Translations under genes and position numbers: made by a program
Origin: Psococerastis gibbosa
Lineage: Eukaryota; Arthropoda; Insecta; Psocodea; Psocidae
DNA: 64,000 nucleotides
NCBI GenBank assembly: GCA_963971405.1
Contig: OZ020484.1
Coordinates: forward strand, 12,462,001-12,526,000
Direction of reading: 5' to 3'
Part shown: in pieces, positions 10,586-23,300 of the stretch
Layout of the letters: the number at the start of each line of letters is the position of its first letter
Numbering within the stretch: the stretch's first letter is position 1
The notes under the pieces: model-generated
Seen by the model: only the letters and a program-made list of their open reading frames with translations
Database searches by the model: none
What the model was told of the DNA's origin: nothing

Positions 10586-13500
10586 TTATGAAAGTTTTCG
10601 AATAAAACAAGTATTTTTACGAGTACAGTGAGTACTGAACGTGCCCAATGAGTACAGTAAGTATTCTTTTTCTGGTCGTACAGAGTGTACTCACTCGTCT
10701 CTCTTTACTTTTTTAAGGAAATATACTCATCATGAGAGTTGCACCCGTATTAGCTGTTAACGTCTATAATATTACTTTCCAAAGAAATAGTGGACACAAG
10801 CCTATTGCCCCCGCCATTGATACTCTTGGTACATTAGACAGTATAGGTATGTCCTCTAATGGGACGCCGAGTTTTAAAAATTCTGGGGGGGGGGCAAGAA
10901 TTCGGTACTCTGGAAAGTATTAAGAAAATGCATTGGTAAATGGTTACTTAAAATAACTATAACGCAGAAAACGTTGACCGACGTACACTCGCTCTTTCTA
11001 TAAAATTATTGTTTATTTATTTTTATTTAATTATTTATTTTTATCTTAAGGGAGAAATAAATAAACTGCACTAAAGGCTCTTTGCTTCAGGGGGGGCGCT
11101 GCCCCCCCCCCCAGAAACTAGTCTGTGGGGGGCAAGATGGGCCGTGCCCCCCCCCCCCCCCCAAAGTCGGCGTCCCTGGTCCTCTTTCCTCTTCTAGACA
11201 TTTGACAACCCGGCCTATCATAGACTGATTGCCCCCTGATTCTCTATCCATGTCTTTTATTGACCTTATAACGCAAGCATATTCAGGCCTATATTGATAC
11301 AGAATCATACGACGGTGACCTTCTGTTTTATTCTGTTTGTGCGGTAGATCTAAGTTAGTGTATTTAATTTGTTACTGTTTATGGGCCTGTGAAGTGGTCT
11401 ACAATTGTCCCACCCACATTACCTTGAACTCTAACCCATGGAAGTGGACTAGGTTGTCGGAATCATGGCGGAAAAGCCACACGCAAGGCCATAGTCCTAT
11501 TTGTGTACCTGCAACCTGCAAAATGGGAAAGGGCTGAGTTCCTTTGTGTATCTTATACAGGGGACATTTACCATATCGTACGTTATACAGTACAGGAGTG
11601 ATTTCTATATATTGTATTTCGTGTACGACACTCAGTATTTAAATATTTTTTTTAACGCATCACTACGAGGTGAAACTTTTCGTACGATGTAGGAACTTGC
11701 CTTGTTTTTACACGAAGTGTGTTGTTCGCATTGAGCTAAGAGGCGGGTCTAAAACTTGCTTTTGGGGGGCGCTAACCATTCAATATACGTTAATGTGTAT
11801 TTCTGTATTTCAGCATGTACATTTACAATAGTTTATTAAGAAGCACTATTACCCAGGTAACTTGCCAGCACTGGAACCTACGTCTAGGCATTAAATAAAA
11901 TAAAAAAGGGCAGATCCAGACTTTTCGCGACTCATCAGCAGGGGGCGTTTTTTTTTTTTTTTTAAATATAGGCCTACTTGCGACACAGAGTTGATTTTGA
12001 GCACGTTGTTAGAATATTCGTATTTCTATAAAAAAAGTTGACATTTTTAAGACAAAAAACAGATATATCTGTAAGGGGGAGGGAGGTACGGGGGTCTACC
12101 CTGTGGAAAATTGTTTGGAACCCCCCCCCCCCCCGTAGATCCGCTATTGGATAACTTAATAAAAAGCTGGCTTTTTAGGTAGGTAGCTAGACTTTTCCAT
12201 TATTATATATTTACATATTATTATATATATATTCCAGTAAGTATCGGTACCTTATTTTTATTGGCTTTGACAATAGTAACCTTGTTATATGTTAATATTT
12301 CAGGTCCTATATATACCGAGTTATTCATGACAGCTCGATTCTGCTCATAATAGTCAAGAGAAGAGGGACTCCAATGCTTCCATGAAGGTATGTCAAATCA
12401 AATCAAATATATTTAGGCCTATTCCAATTTTTTCAACAAGACAAGTTAGTATACATAAAATGACAAAATTAAAATTAGCTTTAAATTAAATTAAGTTATA
12501 TTACATTCAATACTATAAAAGGTATTATAACCAGTCCAACTGTGTTTCCACGTGGTAGGGCCGGTACAGCATTTCAGTTTAACTCAGATTTGTTACGACA
12601 GTATGCAGGTATGTGTTACGTATGTAAAAGTGTATATATGTTAGAAAAGAGTTAATAGAAAATATAAGTTTTGTTCTATAAGTTGAGTAAAAAAATGTTG
12701 ATGAAAATATATTTTTATTGTTCTACATGGAATAGTAGTAGTAGTAGATTTTTGGCAGAGTCCCAGGCCACGGTGAGGGCCCATAGGACACAGAAACATG
12801 GAATAGTAAGTTTTCTAAATCAGTTTTTTTCTCATGAAGCCATAAGTTTAGTAGGTGTTTAAAAGAAGTTTTCATTGTACAACTTTTTATGTCTACGGGG
12901 ATCAGGTTAAATGTTTTTGGTGCCAGGTACCTATAGGTACTACCCGACCAGGCGGATGGCATAGAACTTGGAAAACTTATGGAAATCGAATAAACTCGGT
13001 GTTGCGCTTATGCAAGTTTTCGAATAACAAAGTGTACCAAGTGTCAACCTACCGTGGTCGGGTAGTAGTTCAATAAGTAGAATCTACCTAAAATTTTCCA
13101 GTGGCGTACCCCGGGCAAGACTAACATCTAGCGGCTAATCCTTTCACCACTGAGAAGAGACCAAACACTTCCACGACCTTTGGGTGTGCACCAATTATGG
13201 CGTCAGGTTGGCAGAATACTGGGCCCAGAAACTAGGATTATCTACCTCGGACACGAAAAAATAAAAATAAAAACCTGAACTCTTGAATATAGTTCAAAGT
13301 TTAGAAAAGCTGGAAAAGTAATGAAGCCCAGCTGACTAACTGAGGGAACTGAAAAAGAAATTTAACTAAAAGCCGCGAGCAAACTTCAGAAACCTAATTC
13401 TTTCCATCAACGTCGAAACTTTTTGTATAATGTTCCCTCTACATCTTATATTACTGTACCCTACCACAGATAAATTACCATATTATGTCTTTCTCTGTGA

Positions 13501-13625
13501 CCCTATTCATTATTTTAATGTTAAAAAGTTCGCCAATTTTTTACCGTCAAATTTAGAATTGTTATTAATACTGTATTTTTATTTTCAATGATTGAAATAG
13601 TGAAATTGGAACATATGGATGCTCA
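10586..13625. other. Intergenic with C/G runs and one empty site
   Basis: Long C-runs at 11101-11162 and 12121-12134; 12970-13031 is the empty-site paralogue of the insertion at 10191. No gene is seen. An isolated LINE-type 3' tail lies at 14745-14825 and no gene at 14273-15472. Confidence 0.5.
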
Positions 13626-13819
13626 CAATGGCGGATCCACAAGGGGGTCAGGGGGGTCATGACCCCCCCCCCTAAATTAGTAAATTAATATGATAGTAAT
13701 TTTTTTTATTTTTAAATTGAATAAAACCCAAATTTGCAGCAAAAATATTACCTTTCAAACTTACATACAATACAAATTATTTGTTGCCCCCCCTAAATTT
13801 TCCGCTGGATCCGCCCTTG
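13626..13819. mobile_element. hAT-type MITE
   Basis: 194 bp, CAATGGCGGATCCA / TGGATCCGCCCTTG ends, 8-bp duplication GATGCTCA / GATGCCCA (one mismatch). Contains C-runs and G-runs next to the ends. Confidence 0.82.
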
Positions 13820-13868
13820 GATGCCCAGTATACGGTACGGGCCTACCATAAGTTAATATTAAATGTTA

Positions 13869-14272
13869 GGCGGGGATTCCTACCTCTAAGTGCAAAATAC
13901 ACATACGGTGACGTGGTAGCAGATATCATTAATGAAGGCGGGGTCCACTGACCTCTCATTGCAGAATGCAAATGACATTGACGGAAATTTTTATTTTACT
14001 CTATGCCATAGTTAAAATTGATCAATGATCATCATAGAGTAAAATCACGCGCTGCAAACAATAGCAAACTAAAATTAAAGAATGGCTTCATGGGATATGG
14101 TAAGTACTGTAACATATTAATAGACTTCTATAAAAAGAAAAATTCAAATTTCCGTCAATGTCATTTGCATTCTGCAATGAGAGGTCGTCGGAAACCCCGC
14201 CTAAGTCTTGACTGTCTGCTACCACGTCACCGTATGTGTATTTTGCACTTAGAGGTCGGTGGAATAAGCGCC
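13869..14272. mobile_element. Nested foldback MITE
   Basis: TTA duplication (13866-13868, 14273-14275); outer arms GGCGGGGATTCC / GGAATAAGCGCC; adaptor degenerate on the left (GTAGCAGATATCATTAATGA) and good on the right. Inner foldback centred on TGATCATTGATCA-type sequence. Confidence 0.8.
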
Positions 14273-15472
14273 TTAACGTTGATATTAAATGTCATGGTAG
14301 GCCCCACTGCAGCATAGCATAGACAACAAAGTTATTCCTGCCTTGGGGTTTTAAAGGATATATGCTATACGCATAGAAAATTGACACCCCAATATGTAAT
14401 ATTTTTTATTTTTTTATTTAATTAACTAAACAAGTTATAAAAGCATTGCTTCATTTAAAGGTTTAGAAGACTACTTCGTGTATAATATGGTATTTTTAGT
14501 TTTGGTATGCTAATTCTATTGTACCTTTACGTGAAATGTAAACCCGCAATAATTTTTATGACGTAGCGCTCTACGGTACCAAAAATTAAAAATAAATATG
14601 TAATTAAATTAAAAAGTTAATAAAATCAACAGATTCTGATGTGCAAAATGTAGAATAACCCATAGTTAAAACGCACTTGTGAGCAAAGTCGCGTGTCATT
14701 TGTTTTTGCATGTTAGTGAGGCCCAAAAAATAGCCTATGTTCAGTCTAAGTTTAGCAATCTCAATTTATTTGTCATTTGTCATTGTATAATTTAACTGAA
14801 ATATATATTGTATTGTATTTATTGGATTTTGTTCTTTAATTTAAGTCAATTTATATTCATTTGGGGTTAATTTTGAACAATTAACACCTATATGTTCCAC
14901 AGTTATTCTTTTGTGTTGGTACTACGGCTGCTGGTGTTCATAATCTGTGATTTCTGAGTTGTGTGGTAAGACCGTTGGCTGAGGCTAGGTGAGCTGGATG
15001 GCTAATTATGGCAAGTGACAGTTTTATAAAGGTGCAATGCCGCGTTTAGGACAGGTTGGGTCATCCAGTGCAGGTTGGAGTTCTTGGAACAGTCTCAATC
15101 GACCTATCCTATCGTATTTCATCTAAATCAAACATGGCGGCTGTTATTGTCACGCATGTGCGGTCCCAGTACCTTTTACCGAAGATCATTAAGCCTACAT
15201 TTCGATATACAGGCATAAACCTAAATGTCAGGACATTGAGGCCATGAGGGCAACCGCTTAGGTTCTTGCTCGTTCCCGAAATTGTTTAAGCCCAGCTAAT
15301 GCCTGTTATACAATGTCAATGGTGATTGGTAAGCATGTCTCAGCTTGTCTATTGTAACTTGCAGTCGGTGTGGGTTGGCATTGAGGACCAGTTTCCCAAC
15401 CCAAAAATTCATACTGAAACAATACTAATAAGGTCGAAAATGCGATTGAGTCGTTGGCCTTTAAAAGCTCTT

Positions 15473-15474
15473 CA

Positions 15475-15516
<42 letters not shown>
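15473..15516. repeat. Microsatellite (AAT)n
   Basis: About 14 uninterrupted AAT units. Confidence 0.9.
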
Positions 15517-15517
<1 letters not shown>

Positions 15518-15665
15518 GGTTTCCTGTAGGCCTAGGTGTATATAGTAAACAAAAACATCCTGAATATACAATATATATAGCAATAGAAGCGAATAGAAAA
15601 TTGTAGTAAAAGACAATCCGATCATTCAAATTCCCGCAAAATGTCCTATTTTCTTTTATTTTTTA

Positions 15666-16117
15666 AGAGGAAGCTGGCCGTACGCATTGGCCACCCCTTT
15701 ATCACTACAAAATAGGTTGGTTTTTTTTATTCAACTTTTTTATTTATTTTATAGAGATCTGGTATATTCAATTGGTAGAGGACTATTTCATGCATAGGAC
15801 TACGAAAGACTTTTTTTGTTTTGGTGCAGGCGTTTTTCCGTGAAACTGATAATAGACAGAATTTCACCGAATTTATTTTTTTTTTTTTTTTTTTTAAGGC
15901 GCGGGACTCTTTCGAGTATTATCAAATGGACAAATTATAGCATTAAAAATTAATAAAACGCCTTATATAATAGGGTGTATGAAATAGTCCTCTATACCAA
16001 TTGAACATACCAAATGTCTATAAAATAAATAAACAAGTTAAATAAAAAATAAAAACCAACCTATATTTTGTTGTGAACAAGGGGTGGCCAATGTGTACGG
16101 CCAGCTTCCTCTTTAAG
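15666..16117. mobile_element. Foldback element (GAGGAAGCTGGCCGTAC ends)
   Basis: GAGGAAGCTGGCCGTACGCA / TGTGTACGGCCAGCTTCCTC flanked by TTTAA on each side; inner arms share AGGACTATTTCATGCAT with the 25490 element. Confidence 0.7.
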
Positions 16118-16446
16118 AAAAATGTAATAATATAATAAGTTACATAATAATAATAATAGGTTATTGCAATTTTTAAATTTCTTGAAGCCAAATTATTGTG
16201 CCTTCAAATAAGCTGTACGTTGCCTATAGCTGAGCAATTTACGAGATGCCGTCTTCAGGGTCTAGCGAAGCTGCTCTTAAAATAGCGGTTGATGCCATGG
16301 CAATGCGCATGAGGTAGCAGCCGGCAGGTGTCTCGTAAATTATTAAGGTACAGATGTACAATAGGCTTGTATATATTTATTTTCTTTCAATTTTTGTGTA
16401 GGGTTAATTTCTTTGACTGTTGACTATTTGATTATCGCAACAGTAA

Positions 16447-16512
16447 GGCGCTTATTCCACCGACGTCAATAGTCAAAATAATGCTGATATTGACGTCGGT
16501 GGAATAAGCGTC
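16447..16512. mobile_element. Miniature foldback element (66 bp)
   Basis: GGCGCTTATTCCACCGACG ... CGTCGGTGGAATAAGCGTC between TAA and TTA. Shortest member of the group; little more than the two ends. Confidence 0.7.
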
Positions 16513-18003
16513 TTATGAAAATGTAAAATGAAAACGTATGAATTCGCCCCACCTAATTTGTCACTAATTCTAATCCTTCACCTGGCGCCACAGATTTAAA
16601 ATTAAATTGTAATAGGCGTCTTGACTGTTGTAACAATAAAATATAAAATAATTATGCTCGATAAGTGTGAACAATACAATACGTTTTTTGCATGAAAAAT
16701 GTAAAAATGTTCGTGTTTTTAACTGTGGATTACAGGAGCCACAACGCTGGTACACATGGGTGACTTTCAAATGACGTACGGTATTTCTTATTGGATGTTA
16801 GGGAATTAATTCTGGCGGCTACTCCGCAGTCACGTGACCTTTTTAACCATCAAACTTAAATTGATGGGGGTAAATATCAATTCCCCTACCAAAGTAAATA
16901 ACGTTTTTGAGGCAAAAAGTAGTAGTACGCTTTTAGAACGACCACAGCCTATCATCCCGGATTCTATTGTTTCATCTGATAACATAGAATGTGAAGAGCA
17001 GGACCCATGTCCATAGGTCTTTTGTCCAATGCCAACGAATTTTGGAAACTATTTGAATATATTTTGTTTCCTTGTGAATTTTTGACCATTGGCAAACTGG
17101 TATGCGTTCTCGACGTCAACCTACGCAGCTGCTACGACAAGCTGAGACTAGCTTAACATTGACGCAATGAAACAGGCGAGAGCATGACTTAACCAAGTAC
17201 AGATACGTACCAGTAGTAAATAGTTATGTGCATGTAATACTGTATGTTAATTCTCTGTCAAATTAAACTTGCCGTCCTATAGTGTTGTTAACAATGACAA
17301 GTGAGAATGCTGGAATCTTTGAGAAGCGAGAAAGAACTGTTGAGTCTGGCGTCCATACGCAACCAGTGTAAGTAAGGGCGGCTTTACGGGAAGCGTAATG
17401 ATATGTGGGGCAGCACCCTGCCCTGTGGGGGGGGGGGGGGCGGTGGAGGAAGGGCCGTCGCTATAAGAGTCGTGACCGTCCTGAACATCTCGTTATAACG
17501 CGTTACGTCAGAGATACGGGGCGAAGGCAGTGAAAGTGTACTACCGGGAATCTTCCGAAATAATCATGGCTTTAAAATAGGTCATTATAATAATTGTAGT
17601 AGCTTGCAGTGCTTGTATTGTAATATTGTTATTCTGACAACAATTTTCGATTTCGAGATTTCAATAAATTTGTTCACGAACCGAAATAAATGTTTTTTTA
17701 ACGATCTGTCCGTCGACCTGTCTGTCGGTCCGTCGATTTGTGGACAAACTACACGATGGATTGGCATACGTAGGTTAACCAAAATCAAATCCGGGGAAAA
17801 TTCTATTTTGGGGTAACTCAATTTTTCACCCAAAAACTAGAAAACAAAATCATTCTCTCAAATATGGATTAATTGGCCGAAAGGCCCAAAATTCGCCCAT
17901 ATGGGAATTAAAGACAATTTTCTTTCTTCTTTCTTTCAAAAACGGCTCCAACGATTTCTTTCAAATTCACATATGCTATATAGGGTCCAGGTCCAGGGTC
18001 CAC

Positions 18004-18177
18004 CGATGAAGAACCAGTAGAATCCGGGCTGGCCCGTGGTCTGAGTCACTCGCTACACAACCTTCGAAGTCTAGGCAGCGCCACTGAAGATGTCGACCAC
18101 AGATGTTGACGAAACGTTTAGAAACTCACTTTCATTTCGACCACGGCCCATCAGCCCGGATTCTACTGGTCCTTCAT
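18004..18177. mobile_element. Foldback fragment with hammerhead-like core
   Basis: Arms GATGAAGAACCAGTAGAATC / GATTCTACTGGTCCTTCAT. Between them CTGAAGA (18084-18090), a small hairpin GTCGA...TTGAC, then GAAAC (18111-18115). Outside, inverted copies of GGCCCAAAATTCGCCCATATGG lie at about 17875-17935 and 18500-18575. Confidence 0.5.
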
Positions 18178-18812
18178 TTGACTCACCTAAAGTACTCGTA
18201 TATTACACGTATTATCCTGTTAACGATAATCTACAGACAATTTTTTCCATATATCTACAATAGTCTGCTTGATTTCAATAATTTTATTTATTTGCTTACT
18301 GAATGTACTTTTTTTCTTTTAATTTAAGGGTCTGTGATGAATAGAGCTCGAGATCGCCACTAGCCATCATGGCCAGTCCCTGTAAGGCCAGAAAAACATC
18401 GTCTCTGACCAGGTAAGGCATCCAAAAATTACAATACGCATCACAAAGGTAACATTTTGACTGCACCTTTATTACATGAAATGGGGAAAAATTTATAGTA
18501 AGAAAGAAAGAAAGGATAGAAAATTGTCTATATTTTCCATATGGGCGAATTTTGGGCCTTTCGGCCCACTCTTACGATTTCCCCTTGCTATAGTGTGGTG
18601 GATTTATTGAAAAATTTGAGTCAATTCATGATTCAATGGTACAAGCTATGGTACATACGGTACTAGGGCCTAAATACACTACTTATACTAAATGTTTTAC
18701 TTGGACCTCAAATAGAGGGCGAATGTAGTTAATTGTAGCCCAGGCTATTAGATGCACAAAATTATCCGTCATTTCATTTATTGGTTTTCGTACAATGCAT
18801 TCGATAAGTATT

Positions 18813-18890
18813 ATGAGAGGGCTTTATAGCCCTAACTCCGCTAGGTTGGCTTAGTAATAGAACAAAAGAAGTCAATATTTATTTATTTTA
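18813..18890 (+). repeat. tRNA-derived SINE family 1, 3' fragment
   Basis: Only the 3' third: GAGAGGGCTTTATAGCCCTA to TATTTATTTATTTT. Confidence 0.7.
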
Positions 18891-19104
18891 AATACTATAG
18901 TAGTACCTACGTTGAGGGGAAGAGGTAAAAAACTAAAACATAGGCTACTGCGTAAACAGTTGGTAGCTGATTCCATTTACAGCAGCCAGCTTACGTTTCC
19001 ATTGTTGAATAAGGTTCTTTTGCGAGCGGTTGAAGTTTTAAGGTTTGATTTTGCGGTCAAAAAAAAAAACCCCACATCGGCTATTTTTTAGTTTTCATAA
19101 ATTA

Positions 19105-19323
19105 ATAAATAAATGTTGACTTTTTTGTTCTATTACTAAGCCAATCTAGCGGAGTTAGGGCTATAAAGCCCTCTCTTACACTCAACTAGGATGATCCGGG
19201 ACCGCCTGCTTTACATGCCCTCTGAAGCATGGCCAGAAAATGTAGCAAGTGTGGGACTCGAACCAACAACCCTTCAGGTGAAAGTTGGAGTCTGTACCTA
19301 CCACTACTCTACATGTTCTATAA
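19105..19323 (-). repeat. tRNA-derived SINE family 1, best tRNA head
   Basis: Reverse copy; the B box reads GGTTCGAGTCCCA, matching the RNA polymerase III consensus GGTTCGANTCC, and the A-box region is GTAGAGTAGTGGTAGG. It defines the family as tRNA-derived. Confidence 0.8.
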
Positions 19324-20130
19324 TGTGCTGCAAGCTTGGTTGACCTATCTGAAGTGGTTTACGGTGTAATTTAAATTTTAAATCAAGCAATAGGTAACAC
19401 CCGTATCACATAGGGTTGCCGATAAACAAGCGCGTACTTATTTCGAGTAAACTACTTTATAATGATAATTTATGTCAACAAAATTTGGTTACAGCTGCTA
19501 TAATCAGTTCCATTTAATTTTTTTCGGATAAACTTATAATGATTTACGATGTGTCGATGTGTTTATTCCAAACACAAGCCACAATACATTCCCATTAATC
19601 GTTAAAACACCGTAAACTCTTGAATGAATGGGCAACGTGAGATGCCTTGTAACACCCCCTCCCCGTGCCCCGTTCTCAGTCCAGAAGTGACAGGTGTTAG
19701 GTAGCAGTGTAAGAAAATACACCCGTCTTCAACTAAAACACGGTGAAAGAGGATGTGGTGTTTTGGTGTTCATTTTCAACCTTTTCGTCGCACGGCATGT
19801 TGGATTTTGAATGGGTTAGTTGTAAGAGTGTATTGGGCAAAATTCGCTCATACAGAAAATAAAGACAGTTTTTCTTTTCTTTCTTTCATTTTGGTGGGAG
19901 TGTGGTCTCTTATGCGGAATTTCAATTTGGACGAATTGGCTGCTGATAGTACCCGTATAATGACTTATCACGTAAGCGGAGTATACCTAATACCACATGT
20001 TCCTTTCCATTGATCTCGATTACAATGGTGGCGATGCTAACCGCGCTCGAGTCAAAGACCGGACGGTGAAACATGGATATGCAATAGGGGCGTTGCGAGC
20101 CCCGACCGTTCATAAACTGTACAGTACTTA

Positions 20131-20316
20131 TTTTATGGGATCTTATCTTTATTATAAAAAACACCTTTACGTAATTGTACGTTCCATTTATTTATTAATA
20201 CAAAAAATAAAGTATTGGCTTCACTCCCGTCACATTAACATTAGAAAACCCCAATGTTGGCAACCGTGTTACTTTTTACCAACACAATATACCGCCAAAT
20301 ATCTAATAATACAAAA
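20131..20316 (-). repeat. 3' LTR of the Copia element
   Basis: 186 bp; identical to the 24282-24467 LTR except for one base. In element direction it begins TTTTGTATTATTAG directly after the purine tract and ends CCCATAAAA at the ACTTA duplication. Confidence 0.93.
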
Positions 20317-20329
20317 CCCCCTCTCAATT
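20317..20329 (-). other. Copia polypurine tract
   Basis: AATTGAGAGGGGG on the minus strand, directly upstream of the 3' LTR; primes plus-strand DNA synthesis. Lies about 45 bases after the gag-pol stop. Confidence 0.8.
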
Positions 20330-20372
20330 AAAAGTTTTCATATCATGAAAAGTTGAAAATTGTAAAAAAAAC

Positions 20373-23300
20373 TTATCCCAAGTTTAACATGAAGCAAAAT
20401 TTCTCAAACTTTGGTTTGGCCAATGCCTTTGTAAAAATATCTGCCACATTGTCTTCTGAACAAACATATTTAAAGTTAACTATTTCTTTCTTAGCTAAGT
20501 CTTTAATAAAATGATACTTTATATCAATGTGTTTGCTCCTTTTACTGTTTTCTGCATTAACAGCAATACTCATTGCTCCTTGATTATCTGTATATAGGCA
20601 AGCTTTTAAATTTTTATCAAGATCATTGGCCGCTTGAATAATGAAAAGTAACTCACAACACATCACTGCCGCAGAAACATACTCAGCTTCTGTCGTTGAG
20701 AGGGCTACACATTGCTGTTTCCTTGAAACCCAGGAGACAGCGTTTCCGTAAAAGTACACCACACCGCCTGAAGTGCTTTTTCGGTCTGAGCTCCCCGCCC
20801 AGTCTGCATCGGAGAACCCCACTATTTCTTCTTCGTCTTCTTTTTCTTTCTTCGTAAACACGATGCCCATTTCTCTTGTTCCTTTTAGATATCTTAGAAT
20901 TCTTTTCCCCGCCTTCCATGTGGTCGAGGTAGGCTTGTCAAGAAACTTACTTAAAGTTGAGACCGCATATGTAATGTCAGGTCGTGAATTTACTGACAAG
21001 TACATTAAACTTCCAATTAACTGTCTGTACGGCACATTTTCTAAGATGTCTTCATTTTCTGCGAATTGAAGATTAAATTCCATTGGTATTGATATTTCTT
21101 TGCAGTCTTCCATATTGAATTTCTTTAATACCTTGTCAATTAAAATTGTCTGACAAATCTTCATCTCATTTCCACTTCTTTGCACTTGAAGTCCAAGAAA
21201 ATTTCTTATCTCGCCAAAATTTTTCACTTTAAATTCTTGTTCGAGTTGTTTAACAATCAGTTCAAATTTTTCTTCTTCACCTGTTAATATTATGTCATCA
21301 ACCCATAGTAGTAAATAAACACCATTTCTTATGTAGAGGCATACATCTGCCTTTGAGCGAACAAAACCAACTTTTTCTAAGAAAATACTGAAAGTCTCGT
21401 TCCAACACTTTGGAGCTTCTTTAAGCCCATATAATGCCTTCTTTAACTTGTAAATTTGGTTTCCGGAACCTTTAACACCATCCGGTTTCTTAATGTACAC
21501 AGAGTTCTTAAGTTCAGCAGCAATAAACGCAGAAGGTACGTCTAGCTGTATAACAGGCCATGACTTCTGCACTGCTAGTGATAATATCATTCTCACCGTA
21601 ACAAGTCTCGCTACAGGTGCGTACACATTTTCTTCGCATTTCTCTTGGAATCCTTTAGCTACTAGTCGAGCTTTCTTCTCACCTCCTTCTTTCGTTCTGA
21701 ACACCCACTTTGTATCGATTGCCTTTTTGCCCGCTGGAAGTTCGTTCACATTCTCCCACGTATTAGCTTTTTCATGCACTGACAGTTCTTTAGTGATTGC
21801 TTTCCTCCAATCATCATCTTGAATAGCTTCACTATAACACACAGGATCATATTCATTTAACATACAGTATGTCTCATAGTTTGACAAATAAGCTGGCTGT
21901 CTTCTTTGCCTTGTCCCTCTTTTTGGAAGTTCATCTTCTTCACGTAATTCTTGAATATCATTATCTTCTGAGTTCTCATCAATTTCTGGATCAAATACAT
22001 AATTATTCACGTTCTCATCGCTTTCTTTGTCATTTGAATATTCACTTCCTTTCTCATTGAATATAACATTCCTTGTAATCACTACTTTGCGACATTTTTC
22101 ATCATATAGTCTGTAATTATTCGTTTTCTCGTCGCAACCAACAAAAATTAGTTTTTCAGATTTCGCGTCTAACTTGTCTCTTTCATGTTTTTGTTTCATC
22201 TTGTATGCATCACACCCGAATGTTCTTATATGATCTAGTTTCGCTTTCTGCCCAGTCCAGTGTTCATATGGAGTCATGTCTACTTGCGAGTTTGGCGTAC
22301 GATTTAGAATGTAAACTGCATTATTCACAGCTTCTGCCCACAGTTCTTTACGTATATTTTTGCCCAACATCATGGCTCTGGCAGCTTCCATTATTGTCCG
22401 GAATTCGCGTTCACAGCGTGCATTTTGTTCCGGTGTATAGGGTGCTGTTAATTCCCTTTCTGCGCCAATCTCTTCAAGATATCTGTCAACTATTTGACTT
22501 CTGATTTCTGTCCCATTGTCTGAATGTAGCACTTGTAAATGACGCCCAAATTTATTCACTAAAAGCATGTCAAACTTCTTCAGACAATCAATAAAACAAC
22601 TTTTATTACTCACAAAGTAAACTTTTCTGTACGCTGTAGCTCCATCCTTGAACAGAATTATATATTTCGCTTTACCAACAGATTCACATGTCATTGGTCC
22701 ACATATGTCTGTATAAATCAACTGTCCTGGACCTTTAGGTTTTATTCTTTCTGATTTCTTAAAACTTGCTTTACTTTGCTTTGCCAATACACATGGCTCA
22801 CAAAAGAAATCTTCTTTTTCCATTTTCACATTGTTTTGGGCCATATGTCTCTTTAAATACTCAATATTTATATGCCCAAGCCTTTCATGCCATAGTTTCA
22901 TACTTGATTTAGTTTCTTCAGCATTAGCGCATGCGACATCATTTATTACTGTCTTAAAAAATAGCTGATACAGATTTGAATCATCTCTTGTTCCACTTGC
23001 TATTACTTTTTTATTTTTCATGATTTCAATAGTTTTCCCTCTCTTCACGATTTCCAGGCCTTTTGCAGTCATTTCTCCTTCAGACACTAAGTTCCTTTTT
23101 AGCCCAGGAACGAATAGGACGTTCTTTAAAATTCCATTTTCCCATTTATTATTTACGAGCTTCCTTATCTCAATATCACCTTCACCTTCTATATTCAGTT
23201 TCGCACTGTTTCCTACGGTGACATTTCCTTTACGTTTTTCAAACGTTTTAAAGAAACTTCTCTGATAACACATATGTCTTCCTGCACCTGAGTCTGCAGT

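Larger units (their letters stand above)
16513..20125. other. Intergenic, repeats only
   Basis: Diverged (CAGA)-type element 17640-17985, the foldback at 18004 and SINEs at 18813 and 19105. Around 19840-19890 is another copy of the AAAATTCGC(C/T)CATA...TTTCTTTC repeat. No gene recognised. Confidence 0.45.

Noticed and set aside
15306-15629. 107-codon minus-strand ORF with poly-Leu
   Set aside because: The Leu run is a translated (AAT)n microsatellite; no other support.
19240-19323. tRNA gene
   Set aside because: A and B boxes are present, but there is no cloverleaf with an acceptor stem; the sequence continues into a dispersed SINE body present eight times.
20373-20382. ACTTATCCCA seen at the Copia ORF end and again after the right LTR, suggesting longer LTRs
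   Set aside because: Would make LTRs of unequal length and leave no target duplication. Borders at the purine tract and primer site give two 186-bp LTRs with ACTTA duplications.
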